Shown here: in pieces, positions 26,613 to 37,315 of the stretch
How the letters are laid out: each line of letters opens with the position of its first letter
Position numbering within the stretch: position 1 is the first letter of the stretch
From: Acidobacteriaceae bacterium
GTDB taxonomy: Bacteria; Acidobacteriota; Terriglobia; Terriglobales; Acidobacteriaceae
NCBI GenBank assembly: GCA_003134995.1
Contig: PLDC01000019.1
Span: 592,517 to 656,516 of the forward strand
DNA length: 64,000 nucleotides
Direction: 5' to 3'
The notes under the pieces: model-generated
What the model was told of the DNA's origin: nothing
The model's input: only the letters and a program-made list of their open reading frames with translations
Database searches by the model: none
Position numbers and translations under genes: made by a program

Positions 26613-29168
26613 ATGATGAACCCAGGATGGATTTCCCGGCGGTTGAATGAAAAGCATTCTCTTCCGGCAGCCCGATGCATCGTCGGGGGCATGGCCGCAG
26701 CCATTTTGGGCTTGACGGCGGGCACCGCCGTCGCGCAGGCTCCAATATTTGTGTCTCACCAGGCCGCTCCGGAGGGCTACACGCTTCATGAGTCTATCGA
26801 TCTGGGCGGACATGTAGCCAATATCGACGGCAGCGACGCCATGTACGACACTCTAGTTAACGAGCACTCCGGTCCGCGCATACTCGGCGAGACCTATGAA
26901 CTGCACGCGCTGCCGGGCACGAAGAATACCCTGGTCGATCGCTTGAAAGCCTTTGCCAGCGGGCTCGGCGGCGATCCGAACGACATTGCTAAGCTGGACT
27001 TTTCCAAGGGCAAGCTCTACGACTTCTCCGGCTTGTTCCGCCGTGACCAACAGTACTTCGACTACAACCTGCTGGGCAATCCGAACCTTCCGCCCGGCCA
27101 GTCGATTCCCATCGGTCCCGCCGCAACGCCGACGGGCTCCTACGCGTGGCCGCAAGTGACGGAGTCGCCGTTTATGAACAACTCGGTGCGCCGCATGACG
27201 GACACCAAACTTACACTGCTTCCGCTGTCGAAGGTCACCTTCCGCATCGGCTACTCGCAGAACGTCTTCCAGGGTCCGAGCCTGACGCCCAGCGGTTATC
27301 AGGTTGCCGGCGCCTACGACCTGCTGCTCCAGGAGTACCAGCGCAACAGCACGGATGACTGGACGGAATCGGTCGAGTGGAAGCCCGTATCGCGGACCCG
27401 GTTGACCTACGAAGAGCAGGTCACTCACTACAAAGGCGATTCCTATTTCAATATGGCGTCCCAGTATTTCAACCTGCAGGAAGCGGACGGATCCAGGGTC
27501 GCAGTGCTCCAGAACTACGACAATCCGATCAACAAGCCGGTCGGCATCACCTGCAACACCGCCGTTGGAGCCGCCTCAATTTACCCGGCGCAGACTCCGA
27601 ACGGTCTACCCATCGTCGATCCGACGTGTAATGTGATTACCAGCTATTCGCGTTACCAGCCAACCCGCGAAATCTTCCCGACCGAAATCTTCCGGTTCCA
27701 GAGCTCCAGCATCAAGAACGTTACGATGAACGGCAACGTTCGCTACACCAATGCGAACACGAGCCTGCCGAACTACTACGACGACTTCCAAGGTCTGGCG
27801 GGAGCGAGCCGCGAAACCACGTATGCCGGCAACGCCCGCGCCGAGCGGCAAGCGATCGCCGCCGACTACGGCGTCACCTGGCAGGTGCTGAAAAAGCTCA
27901 GCATCTCCGAGCAGATCGATTACTCGAATGTGCACCAGCCGGGAGTTGCCGACATTACGAGTCTAACCAGCGTGACTTCGACTTCCGTACCCCCGACCAT
28001 CAATAGCACGGCGTTAACCACAACGGTGATCAACACTCCGACCACGCCGGCCACAGGCACGTTTGAAGGCAGTCCGGCCGTCGCTACGCCGCTGTTTGAT
28101 TTCTTCGGCCAGAAGTTCATCACGAACAACCTCACAGCGGCGTACGACCTTACGGATCGCGCCACGTTCACGCTCACCTATCACTACCAGGGGCACACCA
28201 TCGGCGAAGGTGCCGCGAACACCACGGGATACCTGTCCGGTAGCTCCAACTTCAAAATCGACGAGAACGGCGGTATCTTCGGCGTCAATTTGCAACCGGC
28301 GAACAACTGGCACATCAACGGTTCGGTCGAGCTTCTGCACGCCGACAATGCCCTCACTCCGGTCGCACCCCGCGACCTGCAGCATTACAGAATTCGCACC
28401 ACTTACCGGCCGCAGACCTGGGCGACGCTCTCCGCCGCCTACAATGACCTCGAGCGCCACAACAATATGAACAATACGGGCACAGCGTCCGTGGATGGCC
28501 CGCTTCAGCATGTCGACCATAGCCGGATCTTGAGTTTGAATGCCGACTTGATGCCGAACGAGCACTACGGGTTCGACATCGGCTATGCCTACAGCGACGT
28601 GTACACGGCGACCCACATCTGCTTCCTGGGCACGGCCTCAAGCCCCACCATACCGGGCGCCGCGACGCCCACAGGCATAGCCTGCCCGTCTCCGGCTCCC
28701 CGCGTGCCGGGGAGTCCTTATACTTTTGGTCCGGCGAAGGACTTCATGAACGCTCCAACACAGTACGCGTCCGTGGCCTTGGCTCTTTCGCCGATCGACA
28801 AGTTCCACGCCAATATCGGCTACCGAATAAGCTCGGTCAACGGCAGCCGCTTTTTCAACGATCCGCGCGATGTGAACGGATCGCTGGTCTCTACCTACCT
28901 GTCGCCTTTTGTGAATCTCTCCTATGCAATGCGAAAGAATCTGATCTGGAAGGGCGAGTATAACTACTTCGGCTACGGCGAGGGTGGTCCTTCGGGAGCA
29001 CAGTATTGCAATCCCTCCAGCACGCTCCCGACGCTGGCTGCGCCGGCTCCGGTCGTGCCCTGCAGCACGCTGCCCAATACTGCGATGAGCGGTCCGGCCT
29101 ACGGGTTCACCGCCCCTCGGAACTTCCACGCAAACAACCTGACCGCTGGAGTGCATTACGAATTCTAA
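26613..29168 (+). CDS. MtrB/PioB-family outer-membrane beta-barrel porin
   Basis: About 851 residues from the ATG at 26613, preceded by GAGG 8 bp upstream; in-frame ATGs at 26589 and 26517-side starts are less supported. A signal peptide with a long n-region ends near TAVAQA. The rest alternates aromatic/polar strands across the whole length, fitting a large (26-strand type) barrel, and ends in Phe (VHYEF), a usual outer-membrane signal. Paired with the decaheme cytochrome 105 bp upstream, it probably sheaths it in the outer membrane. No CXXC at the mature N-terminus is seen. Confidence 0.9.
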   Translation: MMNPGWISRRLNEKHSLPAARCIVGGMAAAILGLTAGTAVAQAPIFVSHQAAPEGYTLHESIDLGGHVANIDGSDAMYDTLVNEHSGPRILGETYELHALPGTKNTLVDRLKAFASGLGGDPNDIAKLDFSKGKLYDFSGLFRRDQQYFDYNLLGNPNLPPGQSIPIGPAATPTGSYAWPQVTESPFMNNSVRRMTDTKLTLLPLSKVTFRIGYSQNVFQGPSLTPSGYQVAGAYDLLLQEYQRNSTDDWTESVEWKPVSRTRLTYEEQVTHYKGDSYFNMASQYFNLQEADGSRVAVLQNYDNPINKPVGITCNTAVGAASIYPAQTPNGLPIVDPTCNVITSYSRYQPTREIFPTEIFRFQSSSIKNVTMNGNVRYTNANTSLPNYYDDFQGLAGASRETTYAGNARAERQAIAADYGVTWQVLKKLSISEQIDYSNVHQPGVADITSLTSVTSTSVPPTINSTALTTTVINTPTTPATGTFEGSPAVATPLFDFFGQKFITNNLTAAYDLTDRATFTLTYHYQGHTIGEGAANTTGYLSGSSNFKIDENGGIFGVNLQPANNWHINGSVELLHADNALTPVAPRDLQHYRIRTTYRPQTWATLSAAYNDLERHNNMNNTGTASVDGPLQHVDHSRILSLNADLMPNEHYGFDIGYAYSDVYTATHICFLGTASSPTIPGAATPTGIACPSPAPRVPGSPYTFGPAKDFMNAPTQYASVALALSPIDKFHANIGYRISSVNGSRFFNDPRDVNGSLVSTYLSPFVNLSYAMRKNLIWKGEYNYFGYGEGGPSGAQYCNPSSTLPTLAAPAPVVPCSTLPNTAMSGPAYGFTAPRNFHANNLTAGVHYEF

Positions 29169-29392
29169 AAACATCCGTTAGCCTTCAGCTTTTCGTGTGG
29201 GGGTGCGCAGTTGCTGGCTTCCAGTTCGGTTACAACGATTACTCCTTCACCCGCATCAGTACGCGGCAGGTGCAAAGCTACAAGGTCCACGTCGGATACA
29301 ACCAGCGCGAACGATGCACGCGACATGCAACCCCGCCGAATGATATCTTTTTAGCCTTACTAGAAACCCGCAAGGTTGGAGGAACCAAACTC

Positions 29393-29623
29393 ATGGCTCA
29401 GGTAAAAATCACAGTCCGTCCGAATGGCCCTTTCCGTGTCGAGGCTCCCGAAGGCTCGATTGAACTCGTCGACGTCAACGGAACTCAGTACGACCTCACC
29501 GGCAAGCCCGCGTTCTCACTCTGCCGCTGCGGCGGTTCGGTGAACAAACCGTTTTGCGATGGCACGCACAGCCGCATAGGATTCCAGGGCGCAGAACTGG
29601 CGGTCAAGAAGGCAGACGGCTAG
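29393..29623 (+). CDS. CDGSH iron-sulfur domain protein
   Basis: 76 residues with GGAGG about 10 bp before the ATG. The C-terminal half holds the 2Fe-2S binding signature C-x-C-x(2)-(S/G)...P-x-C-D-G-x-H: LCRCGGSVNKPFCDGTHS. The three Cys and one His ligate the cluster. The N-terminal half forms the small beta strands common to bacterial CDGSH proteins. Role: redox or cluster transfer; its position after the porin-cytochrome genes is suggestive but may be accidental. Confidence 0.93.
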   Translation: MAQVKITVRPNGPFRVEAPEGSIELVDVNGTQYDLTGKPAFSLCRCGGSVNKPFCDGTHSRIGFQGAELAVKKADG

Positions 29624-29650
29624 CCAGCGGTCCTCTCAGATTGGCGCTCA

Positions 29651-31087
29651 TCAATCTGTTGCCTTTTTCTTCAGCTCCGCCGCTTTGCTTCTTGCATCTT
29701 CTGCCTGTTGCGTCATTCCTTTAGCCTGATAGGCATCGGCGAGCGCATTTTCTAATTCGAAGTCGTCGCCGCTTTCCCGTTCTTTCAGGAAGGCGGCGAT
29801 GGCGTCATCGTACTGCTTCAGTTGTGCCAGCGAAACCCCCAGCCTGTAGTGGACGTCACTAGCCTGCGGAGCGAGTCTAAGCGCGGTTTTATATTCTTCG
29901 ATTGCGGCCGGATGATTTTGCTCGTCCGCCAGAGCCATCCCCAAGCCCACATGGGCTTGGGCGTTATTCGGCTCCTGCTTCAGTAGTTCGGTAAACTCCT
30001 GCTGCGCCTCTTTGGACTTTTCCTGGCTAAGGTAGGCCGCGCCCAGGTTCATGCGGGCTGAAGAATTCTGCGGCTGCATTTGCAACACGCGCTTCAGTTC
30101 ATCTTCACCCTGATCAAGTTCTCCTTTGGCGAAATAGGCACGGGCCAGAGCAGAATGCGCTTGGATATCCGAGGGACGCTCCCGGATTGTTTCCTTCAGC
30201 GCGGCGATCATCTGATCCATGTTTCTTTCTGAAATGCCGGCTCGTCCAAAGTGTGAGGAAAAGCCCCGCCAGCGCTGCACTCCCAAAGCGCTGCCTAGCA
30301 AAGCGAGAGCCACAACAAAAAATATTGCCGCGCGCCGCAGCGGTTTATCGTGCGCTGGGGCGAGGCGCGCGATCATTGCCCCGATGATCAAGCCAACGAT
30401 CAATCCGCCGATGTGGCAGGCGTTGTCGATGCCCCCAACCACCTGCCCAAAGAAAAGGTTGAAGCCGGCAAAGAATAGGAGACTTCTCAACGTACCGCTC
30501 AGCGCGGCCTTTGGCACAGAAAACTCGCCAAGATAGAACGATGCGATGAGCGCGCCAGCAAGCCCGAAAATCGCGCCGGATGCGCCCACGCTAAAAACGT
30601 GAGGGTTCCAACCCACGCTTGCGATGCCCGCCCCAATGCCTGTAGTTAGGTAGATCGCTGCGAAAGTCCACCGTCCATAGAGCGATTCGCAAAGCGCGCC
30701 CAGGTTCCACAGGCACCACATGTTGAAGGCGATGTGCATGAGGCCGCCGTGCAGGAACATGTAGCTCAGCAGCCGCCACCATTGTCCGGAAAGCGTGTAC
30801 GGGCCCACATTGGCGCCCCATAAAAGAACATCGCCGGGAAAGTCCATCACGGTTGAAGACGCGTACGCCGTTGCCAGAAACACCGCGAGGTTGGCGCCGA
30901 AAAGAATCTGAGTGAGGCTGATTGCGGATTCGCCACGCCGCACCCACGGCGTGCGCATGACCGGTTGCGGAGCGTCGTCAACGATTTCGCCGCGCTGGTA
31001 CTTCTCGTGCTGCACACACCACTGGCAGATCTTCTTGCCGAAGGTCAAACCCGGAAGCTGCCGGCCGCATCGAACACAATTTGCCAT
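29651..31087 (-). CDS. Rhomboid intramembrane serine protease with N-terminal zinc ribbon and C-terminal TPRs
   Basis: 478 residues. A CxxC...CxxC zinc ribbon lies at residues 4-25 (CVRCGRQ, ICQWC). Six TM segments follow between about 55 and 275. The catalytic Ser is in SVGASGAIFGLAGA (GASG) and the catalytic His in ACHIGGLIVGLIIG. Three or four TPR repeats fill residues about 310-470. Cleaves TM substrates, with TPRs probably recruiting partners. Single-gene transcription unit. The TPR fusion is known in other bacteria. Confidence 0.93.
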   Translation of the reverse strand: MANCVRCGRQLPGLTFGKKICQWCVQHEKYQRGEIVDDAPQPVMRTPWVRRGESAISLTQILFGANLAVFLATAYASSTVMDFPGDVLLWGANVGPYTLSGQWWRLLSYMFLHGGLMHIAFNMWCLWNLGALCESLYGRWTFAAIYLTTGIGAGIASVGWNPHVFSVGASGAIFGLAGALIASFYLGEFSVPKAALSGTLRSLLFFAGFNLFFGQVVGGIDNACHIGGLIVGLIIGAMIARLAPAHDKPLRRAAIFFVVALALLGSALGVQRWRGFSSHFGRAGISERNMDQMIAALKETIRERPSDIQAHSALARAYFAKGELDQGEDELKRVLQMQPQNSSARMNLGAAYLSQEKSKEAQQEFTELLKQEPNNAQAHVGLGMALADEQNHPAAIEEYKTALRLAPQASDVHYRLGVSLAQLKQYDDAIAAFLKERESGDDFELENALADAYQAKGMTQQAEDARSKAAELKKKATD

Positions 31088-31148
31088 GGATTACTACAAA
31101 GATATCAGCAGTTTGGGCCGCGCGGCGAGAGCGGTCGCGTCCGATCGA

Positions 31149-32387
<1,239 letters not shown>

Positions 32388-32391
32388 AAAA

Positions 32392-32472
32392 GCAGGGTTT
32401 AGGGATCAGGGGCTAGGGGTTAGAATTCAGAGGCTAGCGTCGAACCCTAGTCCCTAATCCCTGCCCCCTGCC
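32392..32472. repeat. Intergenic inverted repeat of TTAGGG-like words
   Basis: Left arm of GCAGGGTTTAGGGATCAGGG type, right arm CCCTAGTCCCTAATCCCTGC type. The same repeat family as 3249-3330, again between two genes of one minus-strand operon; it could modulate expression of the VWA gene after its ATPase. Confidence 0.75.
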
Positions 32473-32473
32473 T

Positions 32474-33970
32474 CTAGTTAAACTGCCTTCTCTGTCGATA
32501 CGGTGGTTCTTCTTTGTCGAAACTTTTCTCGCGCTGCGGTTCCGGCTTCTTCTCTCCGGCTTTGAAGACTCGCTCCTCATTGCGCCCGATGCGCTTGTGC
32601 GCGTGCAGGCCTTCAAGAATAAATTCCGCCGCAGAGACTTGCTGCTCAGCACTTTCTTTCTGCGAAACGCCGAGCGGACCCAGCTTATCGATCAGTCCCT
32701 GAATCTTTTTCAAGTTCTCAAGTGCCTCAACCGCCGAAATTGAATCCGAAAGCTGAATCTCGCCGCCCAGGTCGAACCACTGCACGATCTGCTGCACGTT
32801 GGCGCCGGTGAAATATTCGTCGTACGTTTTCGCAATCGCGGAGCGGATTAGTTCGCGCCCCACAAAATCCGCGCCTTTCATTTCGCCTTCGTATTCCAGT
32901 TCGAGTTTTCCGGTGATGGCCGGAAGCGCAGCGTAAACGTCGCTGACGCGGGGCACCACGAGCCGCTCGTCGTTGCGCAAGGCGCGCCGCTCAGCGTTCG
33001 AGATCACATTCTCCATCGCAGAAATAGGCAGCCGCTGGCTGACGCCCGAGCGCTTGTCAATTTTCTTGTCGTCGCGCGCGGCGAATGCGATGCGCTCGAT
33101 CACTTCCTGAATGTAAGCAGGCAGGTGCATCGAGTGCCCATTGCGACTCGTCCACGCTTCCTGCGCGGTGATGGCAATCCCCTCATCAACCGTTGCCGGA
33201 TAATGCGTGCGAATCTCCGATCCAATGCGGTCTTTGAGCGGAGTGATAATTTTTCCGCGCGCCGTGTAGTCCTCGGGATTCGCGCTGAAGACGATGGCAA
33301 CATCAAGCGGCAGGCGAATGGGATATCCCTTAATCTGCACATCGCCTTCCTGCATGATGTTGAAGAGGCCAACCTGAATTTTTCCGGCGAGGTCTGGCAA
33401 TTCATTGATGGCGAAGATGCCGCGATTGGCGCGGGGCAGCAAGCCATAGTGAACGGTGAACTCACTCGAAAGTTCGTGGCCGCCGCGCGCCGCTTTGATC
33501 GGGTCGATGTCGCCGATCAAGTCGGCAATGGTCACATCGGGTGTGGCAAGTTTTTCCACGTAGCGGTCGTCGGGCGTGAGATAAGCAATCGGCGTGGCGT
33601 CTCCCAGTCGCGCGACTTCCTCGCGGCAACGGCGGCAAATCGGCGCGTACGGGTTGTCGCGAATTTCACAGCCGGCAAGATAGGGCATCTGAGGATCAAG
33701 CAGCGTCGTCAAGGCGCGCAGGATGCGGCTTTTGGCCTGGCCGCGCAGTCCGAGCAGAATGAAATTGTGCCGCGAGAGAACGGCGTTCACGATCTGCGGT
33801 ACAACCGTATCGTCATAGCCCACGATTCCGGGAAAGATGCCGGAGTCGTCATGCCGGCGCAGGCGGGCGATCAGGTTGTCGCGGAGTTCGTCTTTCACGC
33901 GGCGAGTGCGCAAACGTTCTTCGGAAAAATCACTGCGCCGCAATTCGCCCAGCGTGCGAGGAACAGACAT
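32474..33970 (-). CDS. Chelatase/MoxR-like AAA+ ATPase
   Basis: 498 residues. The P-loop is unusual: LLGLRGQAKSRIL, with Ala where the invariant Gly of GK(S/T) normally is, as in the mycobacterial Rv0958-type family. The Walker B equivalent reads IFAINELPDL, with the expected Asp-Glu as Asn-Glu. A Cys-rich insert (AGCEIRDNPYAPICRRC) may bind metal. Sensor and lid regions resemble the BchI/MoxR group (VFSANPEDYTARGKIITPL). Works with the VWA protein downstream; whether it hydrolyses ATP efficiently is open. Confidence 0.85.
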   Translation of the reverse strand: MSVPRTLGELRRSDFSEERLRTRRVKDELRDNLIARLRRHDDSGIFPGIVGYDDTVVPQIVNAVLSRHNFILLGLRGQAKSRILRALTTLLDPQMPYLAGCEIRDNPYAPICRRCREEVARLGDATPIAYLTPDDRYVEKLATPDVTIADLIGDIDPIKAARGGHELSSEFTVHYGLLPRANRGIFAINELPDLAGKIQVGLFNIMQEGDVQIKGYPIRLPLDVAIVFSANPEDYTARGKIITPLKDRIGSEIRTHYPATVDEGIAITAQEAWTSRNGHSMHLPAYIQEVIERIAFAARDDKKIDKRSGVSQRLPISAMENVISNAERRALRNDERLVVPRVSDVYAALPAITGKLELEYEGEMKGADFVGRELIRSAIAKTYDEYFTGANVQQIVQWFDLGGEIQLSDSISAVEALENLKKIQGLIDKLGPLGVSQKESAEQQVSAAEFILEGLHAHKRIGRNEERVFKAGEKKPEPQREKSFDKEEPPYRQRRQFN

Positions 33971-34003
33971 GAAGGAACCCCCGAATACTTTTCTGGATTA
34001 TAC

Positions 34004-34147
34004 GCGGGTAAGCGGGCTTCGGGCGTCGGCTATCGGGCTTCGGGTGTCCGATACCGCGCCTCGGTAAAATGCGAGGCTCTCGCTTCTGGATTCGCTGAAG
34101 CCCGAAAGCCGAAGCCCGGAAGCCCGAAGCCGGAAGCCCGAAGCCCG
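34004..34147. repeat. Inverted repeat of GGGCTTCGGG words
   Basis: Left arm (34004-34044) carries GGGCTTCGGG repeats. The right arm (34096-34147) carries GAAGCCCGAAGCC repeats on the same strand, able to fold back onto the left arm. The LON-domain gene ends at its right border. Confidence 0.8.
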
Positions 34148-34150
34148 CAC

Positions 34151-34759
34151 TTAATGCACATGCCCGTTGCCGCCAGCCTTTTCGCGGGCAGAAGCGGCGC
34201 GGCGAAGGTTGGGAATCAGGGTCTCGAGATAAGAGGTCAGCAGAAGAATTCGTTCTGCTTCCGAGCGAAGCGCGAGAAGTTTCTGCTTGAAATCCAGATC
34301 TAGCGGCAGCGATCCAGCGAGATAGAAAGAGAGCATCGCAGGGTCGGCGCCGGAGAGATCCTGTTGCGCACCGGCGATAGCCAACAATTCAGAATGCAAT
34401 GCAACTGCACGAGCAGAATCTGCCTGCGAGAGACTGCCGGGTTCGTCCGCGATCATGAGAACCTCGGCCTGCAGAAAAGATCGCTCCTGATTGACGCGCA
34501 CCACTTCGAAACGCTTCCGCCCTTCAGCGACCAGGTCGAGGCGGCCATCGGGATACTCCTTCACGACCGTAATGATTTCGGCGGTGCATCCCACGTCGGC
34601 CAGGCCCTGCTCGATCGCGCGCACCACACCAAAGGTGCGGTGCTCGGCGAGGCATTCGCGAATCATTTCTTTATAGCGCGGTTCGAAGATGTGCAGGGGC
34701 AACGGAGTGCCGGGGAACAGGACGACTTCGAGCGGGAACAGGGGTAAAAGGGCGTCCAA
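34151..34759 (-). CDS. LON substrate-binding (N-terminal) domain protein
   Basis: 202 residues. The start LLPLFPLEVVLFPGTPLPLHIFEPRYKEMI is the characteristic opening of the LON N-terminal domain. The body has the PUA-like strands (TVVKEYPDGRLDLVAEGRKRFEV) and a helical C-terminal part. It lacks the AAA+ and protease domains, as in standalone LON-substrate-binding proteins such as YcaC-like/BPP1347-type. Possible role in binding unfolded proteins. Divergent from the SDR gene. Confidence 0.9.
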   Translation of the reverse strand: MDALLPLFPLEVVLFPGTPLPLHIFEPRYKEMIRECLAEHRTFGVVRAIEQGLADVGCTAEIITVVKEYPDGRLDLVAEGRKRFEVVRVNQERSFLQAEVLMIADEPGSLSQADSARAVALHSELLAIAGAQQDLSGADPAMLSFYLAGSLPLDLDFKQKLLALRSEAERILLLTSYLETLIPNLRRAASAREKAGGNGHVH

Positions 34760-34918
34760 GTGATCTCCGATGACGAGTGCGCGGATGCTCGCGAACCATC
34801 GGCGCGAAAAGTAATTCGCGAAAACGATCCGCGAAAAATGACCCGCAAAAATGACCGCGCCGTCCTGATTGTACCTTAGCGCTTGACTTCACAAGTTGCA
34901 TAGGAATAAAAGCGCGCT

Positions 34919-35756
34919 ATGGACCTTGCAGGGGAAATTGTGGTGGTGACGGGCGCCTCCATGGGAATTGGGGAAGCGATCGCTAAGATTTTTGCCGATC
35001 AGGGCGCGAGCGTGGTGATGCTGTCGCGCGATGCCGCCCGCGTGGAAGGGGCCCGCGGCCGTGTGGGGCATGCCGAGCGAACCTTGGCGCTGGCCTGCGA
35101 CGTCAGGCATCGCGAGGATATTGACCGCGCGATCGGCTTGACGCTGCATCATTTCCAGAGAAATCGACGTCTGGATAAACAACGCCGGACATGGACTGCT
35201 CGATTCAGTGGCTCAAATGGATATGGCCGCGTGTCGCGAAATGTTCGACACGAATTTGTTTGGCGCCGTAGCGGCGATGCAGGCTGTGATTCCAGTGATG
35301 CGCCAGCAGAGTGGAGGGCAGCAAGGCCCAGGTCGTCAGGGCGGCGCGCAGGAGAGCGGGGGGCAGAAGAGCATAGGAACGATCATCAATATTTCGAGCG
35401 TCGCGGGGCATATTCCGGTGCCGTTTCACGCGGCGTACAGCGCAACCAAGTGTGCGCTGAATGCCATGGGCAAGGCAGCGAGTGTTGAGTTGAAGAAAGA
35501 TGGAATTCACATTCTCACGGTCTGTCCGGGCCGCGTGCATACGCCGTTTAGCGAGAATGCTGTGCAGGGCCATGAAGTGAAGCGCGTGGGATCAACGCGG
35601 GGCATCAGCGCTGAGCGCGTGGCGCGGGCGACGCTGCAGGGATATTTGAAGCAGAAGAGGGAGGTGATTGTGCCTTGGACGATGCATGTGCCGGTAAAGA
35701 TCTATCAGCTTTTTCCGGGACTGGTGGAGTGGGCAATGGGGAGAATGGCAGGGTGA
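34919..35756 (+). pseudogene. Short-chain dehydrogenase/reductase, frameshifted
   Basis: The first part (from 34919) has the NAD-binding motif VVVTGASMGIGEAIA. The second part (ending 35756) continues in another frame with TIINISSVAGHIPVPF and the catalytic Tyr/Lys in YSATKCALNAMGK. The junction is near 35163-35166: the DNA reads CAGAGAAATCGACGTC. Dropping one A from AAA restores HHFQ-R-IDVWINNAG, a normal SDR core (NNAG motif). So one extra base breaks the gene, either a real frameshift or a homopolymer error. If intact it is a cytosolic NAD(P) oxidoreductase of about 278 residues. Confidence 0.85.
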
Positions 35757-35760
35757 TGCG

Positions 35761-36345
35761 ATGACTGACTATGAGACTTTCCGAGAGAAGCTGCTCTCTC
35801 AGCGGTATCGTGCCTGCGAAATTCCTTCGCGCGATGAGCCAGGCGTTTACGCGCTGTTTCTAACAAGCCAGACGGCGCTTCCCGGCCTCGCCGTCGAGTC
35901 GGACGTCTTGTACATTGGAATGACAGAGTCAAGCCTTAAGGTCCGGAATCACTTCAACCATTCGCAAAGCGGATTTTCTTCGCCTCGTCGGACTCTTGGT
36001 GCCTTGTTGAAGGAGCAGTTGAATCTAACTGCCCTGCCGCGTTCTCCCGGACCATCGGCTAGCAACGTGAAGAACTACCGCTTTTCGGACGAGGGCGAAA
36101 AACGGCTCACCAGATGGATGGACAGCTACTTGACCTACGGGTTATGTCCCGTCAACGCCGATGTCCGCGGGATTGAGGGCCGCCTCATTAGGGAACTTCG
36201 GCCGCCCCTCAATCTTACGAAATGGCGCAACCCCCAGGCCAGTCGATTGAAGGCGCTACGCAAGGCGTCTTCCGACGAGGCTTCGTACTCAAGGAACCGG
36301 AAAGGCGCATCTGGATTTCCCGCCAGCAAACAGAGCGACGACTGA
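35761..36345 (+). CDS. GIY-YIG superfamily nuclease-like protein
   Basis: 194 residues, starting 4 bp after the SDR stop. The GIY-YIG signature is split in the usual way: PGVYALF, then SDVLYIGMTE, an Arg in SLKVRNHFNHS, and the Glu/Asn helix EGRLIRELRPPLNLT typical of the domain. The C-terminal 30 residues are basic and disordered. It is larger and only distantly related to the small GIY-YIG protein at 13491. DNA cleavage is inferred; the biological role is unknown. Confidence 0.75.
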   Translation: MTDYETFREKLLSQRYRACEIPSRDEPGVYALFLTSQTALPGLAVESDVLYIGMTESSLKVRNHFNHSQSGFSSPRRTLGALLKEQLNLTALPRSPGPSASNVKNYRFSDEGEKRLTRWMDSYLTYGLCPVNADVRGIEGRLIRELRPPLNLTKWRNPQASRLKALRKASSDEASYSRNRKGASGFPASKQSDD

Positions 36346-36366
36346 AAATGGCCGCCGACCTTTCAT

Positions 36367-36675
36367 CTACCCCAGTTCCGCCAGCATGGCTTCCATCTCA
36401 CCCTGTGCATGCAAATTTCCAGTGCGGCGCGCTGAAGCGATTCCGTCGGTGAGCATAGTCTTGGCCTCTGCGATGCGGTCGGCCCGCGCCAGTGTCTGCG
36501 CCGCCATAAAGTAACCGGGAGTGTAGTCAGGACTGGCTTTGAGAAGGATGGAGAATTCAGCAAGCGATCGGTCAAAGTCACCTTGCTTTGAATACTCCAT
36601 CGCCAGCCCGTAGCGTGCAAAAGTGTCGTTCGGATTCTGGGTGAGGACGTCGTTTAACGCGGCAATGCGATCCAT
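36367..36675 (-). CDS. Small TPR protein
   Basis: 102 residues consisting of two to three TPR-like helical hairpins (DTFARYGLAMEYSKQGDF, SLAEFSILLKASPDYTPGY, AEAKTMLTDGIASARRTG). Compact, no signal or catalytic motif. Probably an adaptor; partner unknown. Confidence 0.8.
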   Translation of the reverse strand: MDRIAALNDVLTQNPNDTFARYGLAMEYSKQGDFDRSLAEFSILLKASPDYTPGYFMAAQTLARADRIAEAKTMLTDGIASARRTGNLHAQGEMEAMLAELG

Positions 36676-36824
36676 GGTCAGTTCTCGCTTCTCAGTTTAG
36701 ATGAGATTACTACAAAGCATTGCTCCGCTTGTAAATCGTTGTGGCTGTCCTGTGTTGGCTTGCACTGCGGAGATGAGTAGAATGAGCAGTCCTTAACATT
36801 TCATCTTTCATGGAGTGGCCGCCG

Positions 36825-37277
36825 ATGGCGTGTCCGTTTTTCCTGCCGATAGAGAAGTTAGAGAACGGCACTTGGCTGCACGCGGCGCGGCTTCCATTGG
36901 GATGCGGATGGAGCGGCCACTGCACCGCGCCGGGGCATGAAGGTGAAAGCCCTTCGCAGAATGAATTACGGGATTTCTGCAACCTTGGCTATGCGCACGA
37001 TTGCGCGCGCTTACCGCAAGAGCGAGCGTGGGATTCAATCCGCTTTGCCGCTCGAACCGTGTGCGGCGAAAACGCGACCTCCGGACGTATTCACGTTCGC
37101 TACGTATGCGAGCGCGGTCATCGTCCAGCGGAGCATGGGATGTTGGAGTTTGATCCAGTCGCGTCTCAGTGGAGAGAACTCCATCGCGACGGCCGAGTGC
37201 AGCGCATGGCCGAATGTTTTCTCGAGTCCTACGTCGAAAAGAGGAAAAGACGGGAAGTGACGCAGGCCGCAAGTTAG
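36825..37277 (+). CDS. Cysteine-containing hypothetical protein
   Basis: 150 residues from the ATG at 36825, which has GGAG 9 bp upstream; an earlier ATG (36810) lacks a ribosome site. Cysteines are concentrated in the first half (MACPFFLP, GCGWSGHCTAPGH, FCNLGY, HDCARLP) and could ligate a metal or iron-sulfur cluster. The C-terminus is basic. Stops 38 bp before the thioesterase start. Resembles uncharacterised acidobacterial proteins; function not recognised. Confidence 0.65.
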   Translation: MACPFFLPIEKLENGTWLHAARLPLGCGWSGHCTAPGHEGESPSQNELRDFCNLGYAHDCARLPQERAWDSIRFAARTVCGENATSGRIHVRYVCERGHRPAEHGMLEFDPVASQWRELHRDGRVQRMAECFLESYVEKRKRREVTQAAS

Positions 37278-37315
37278 ATCGACTGCCGCTGGCAACTGAA
37301 AGAGGAAAGACGAGT

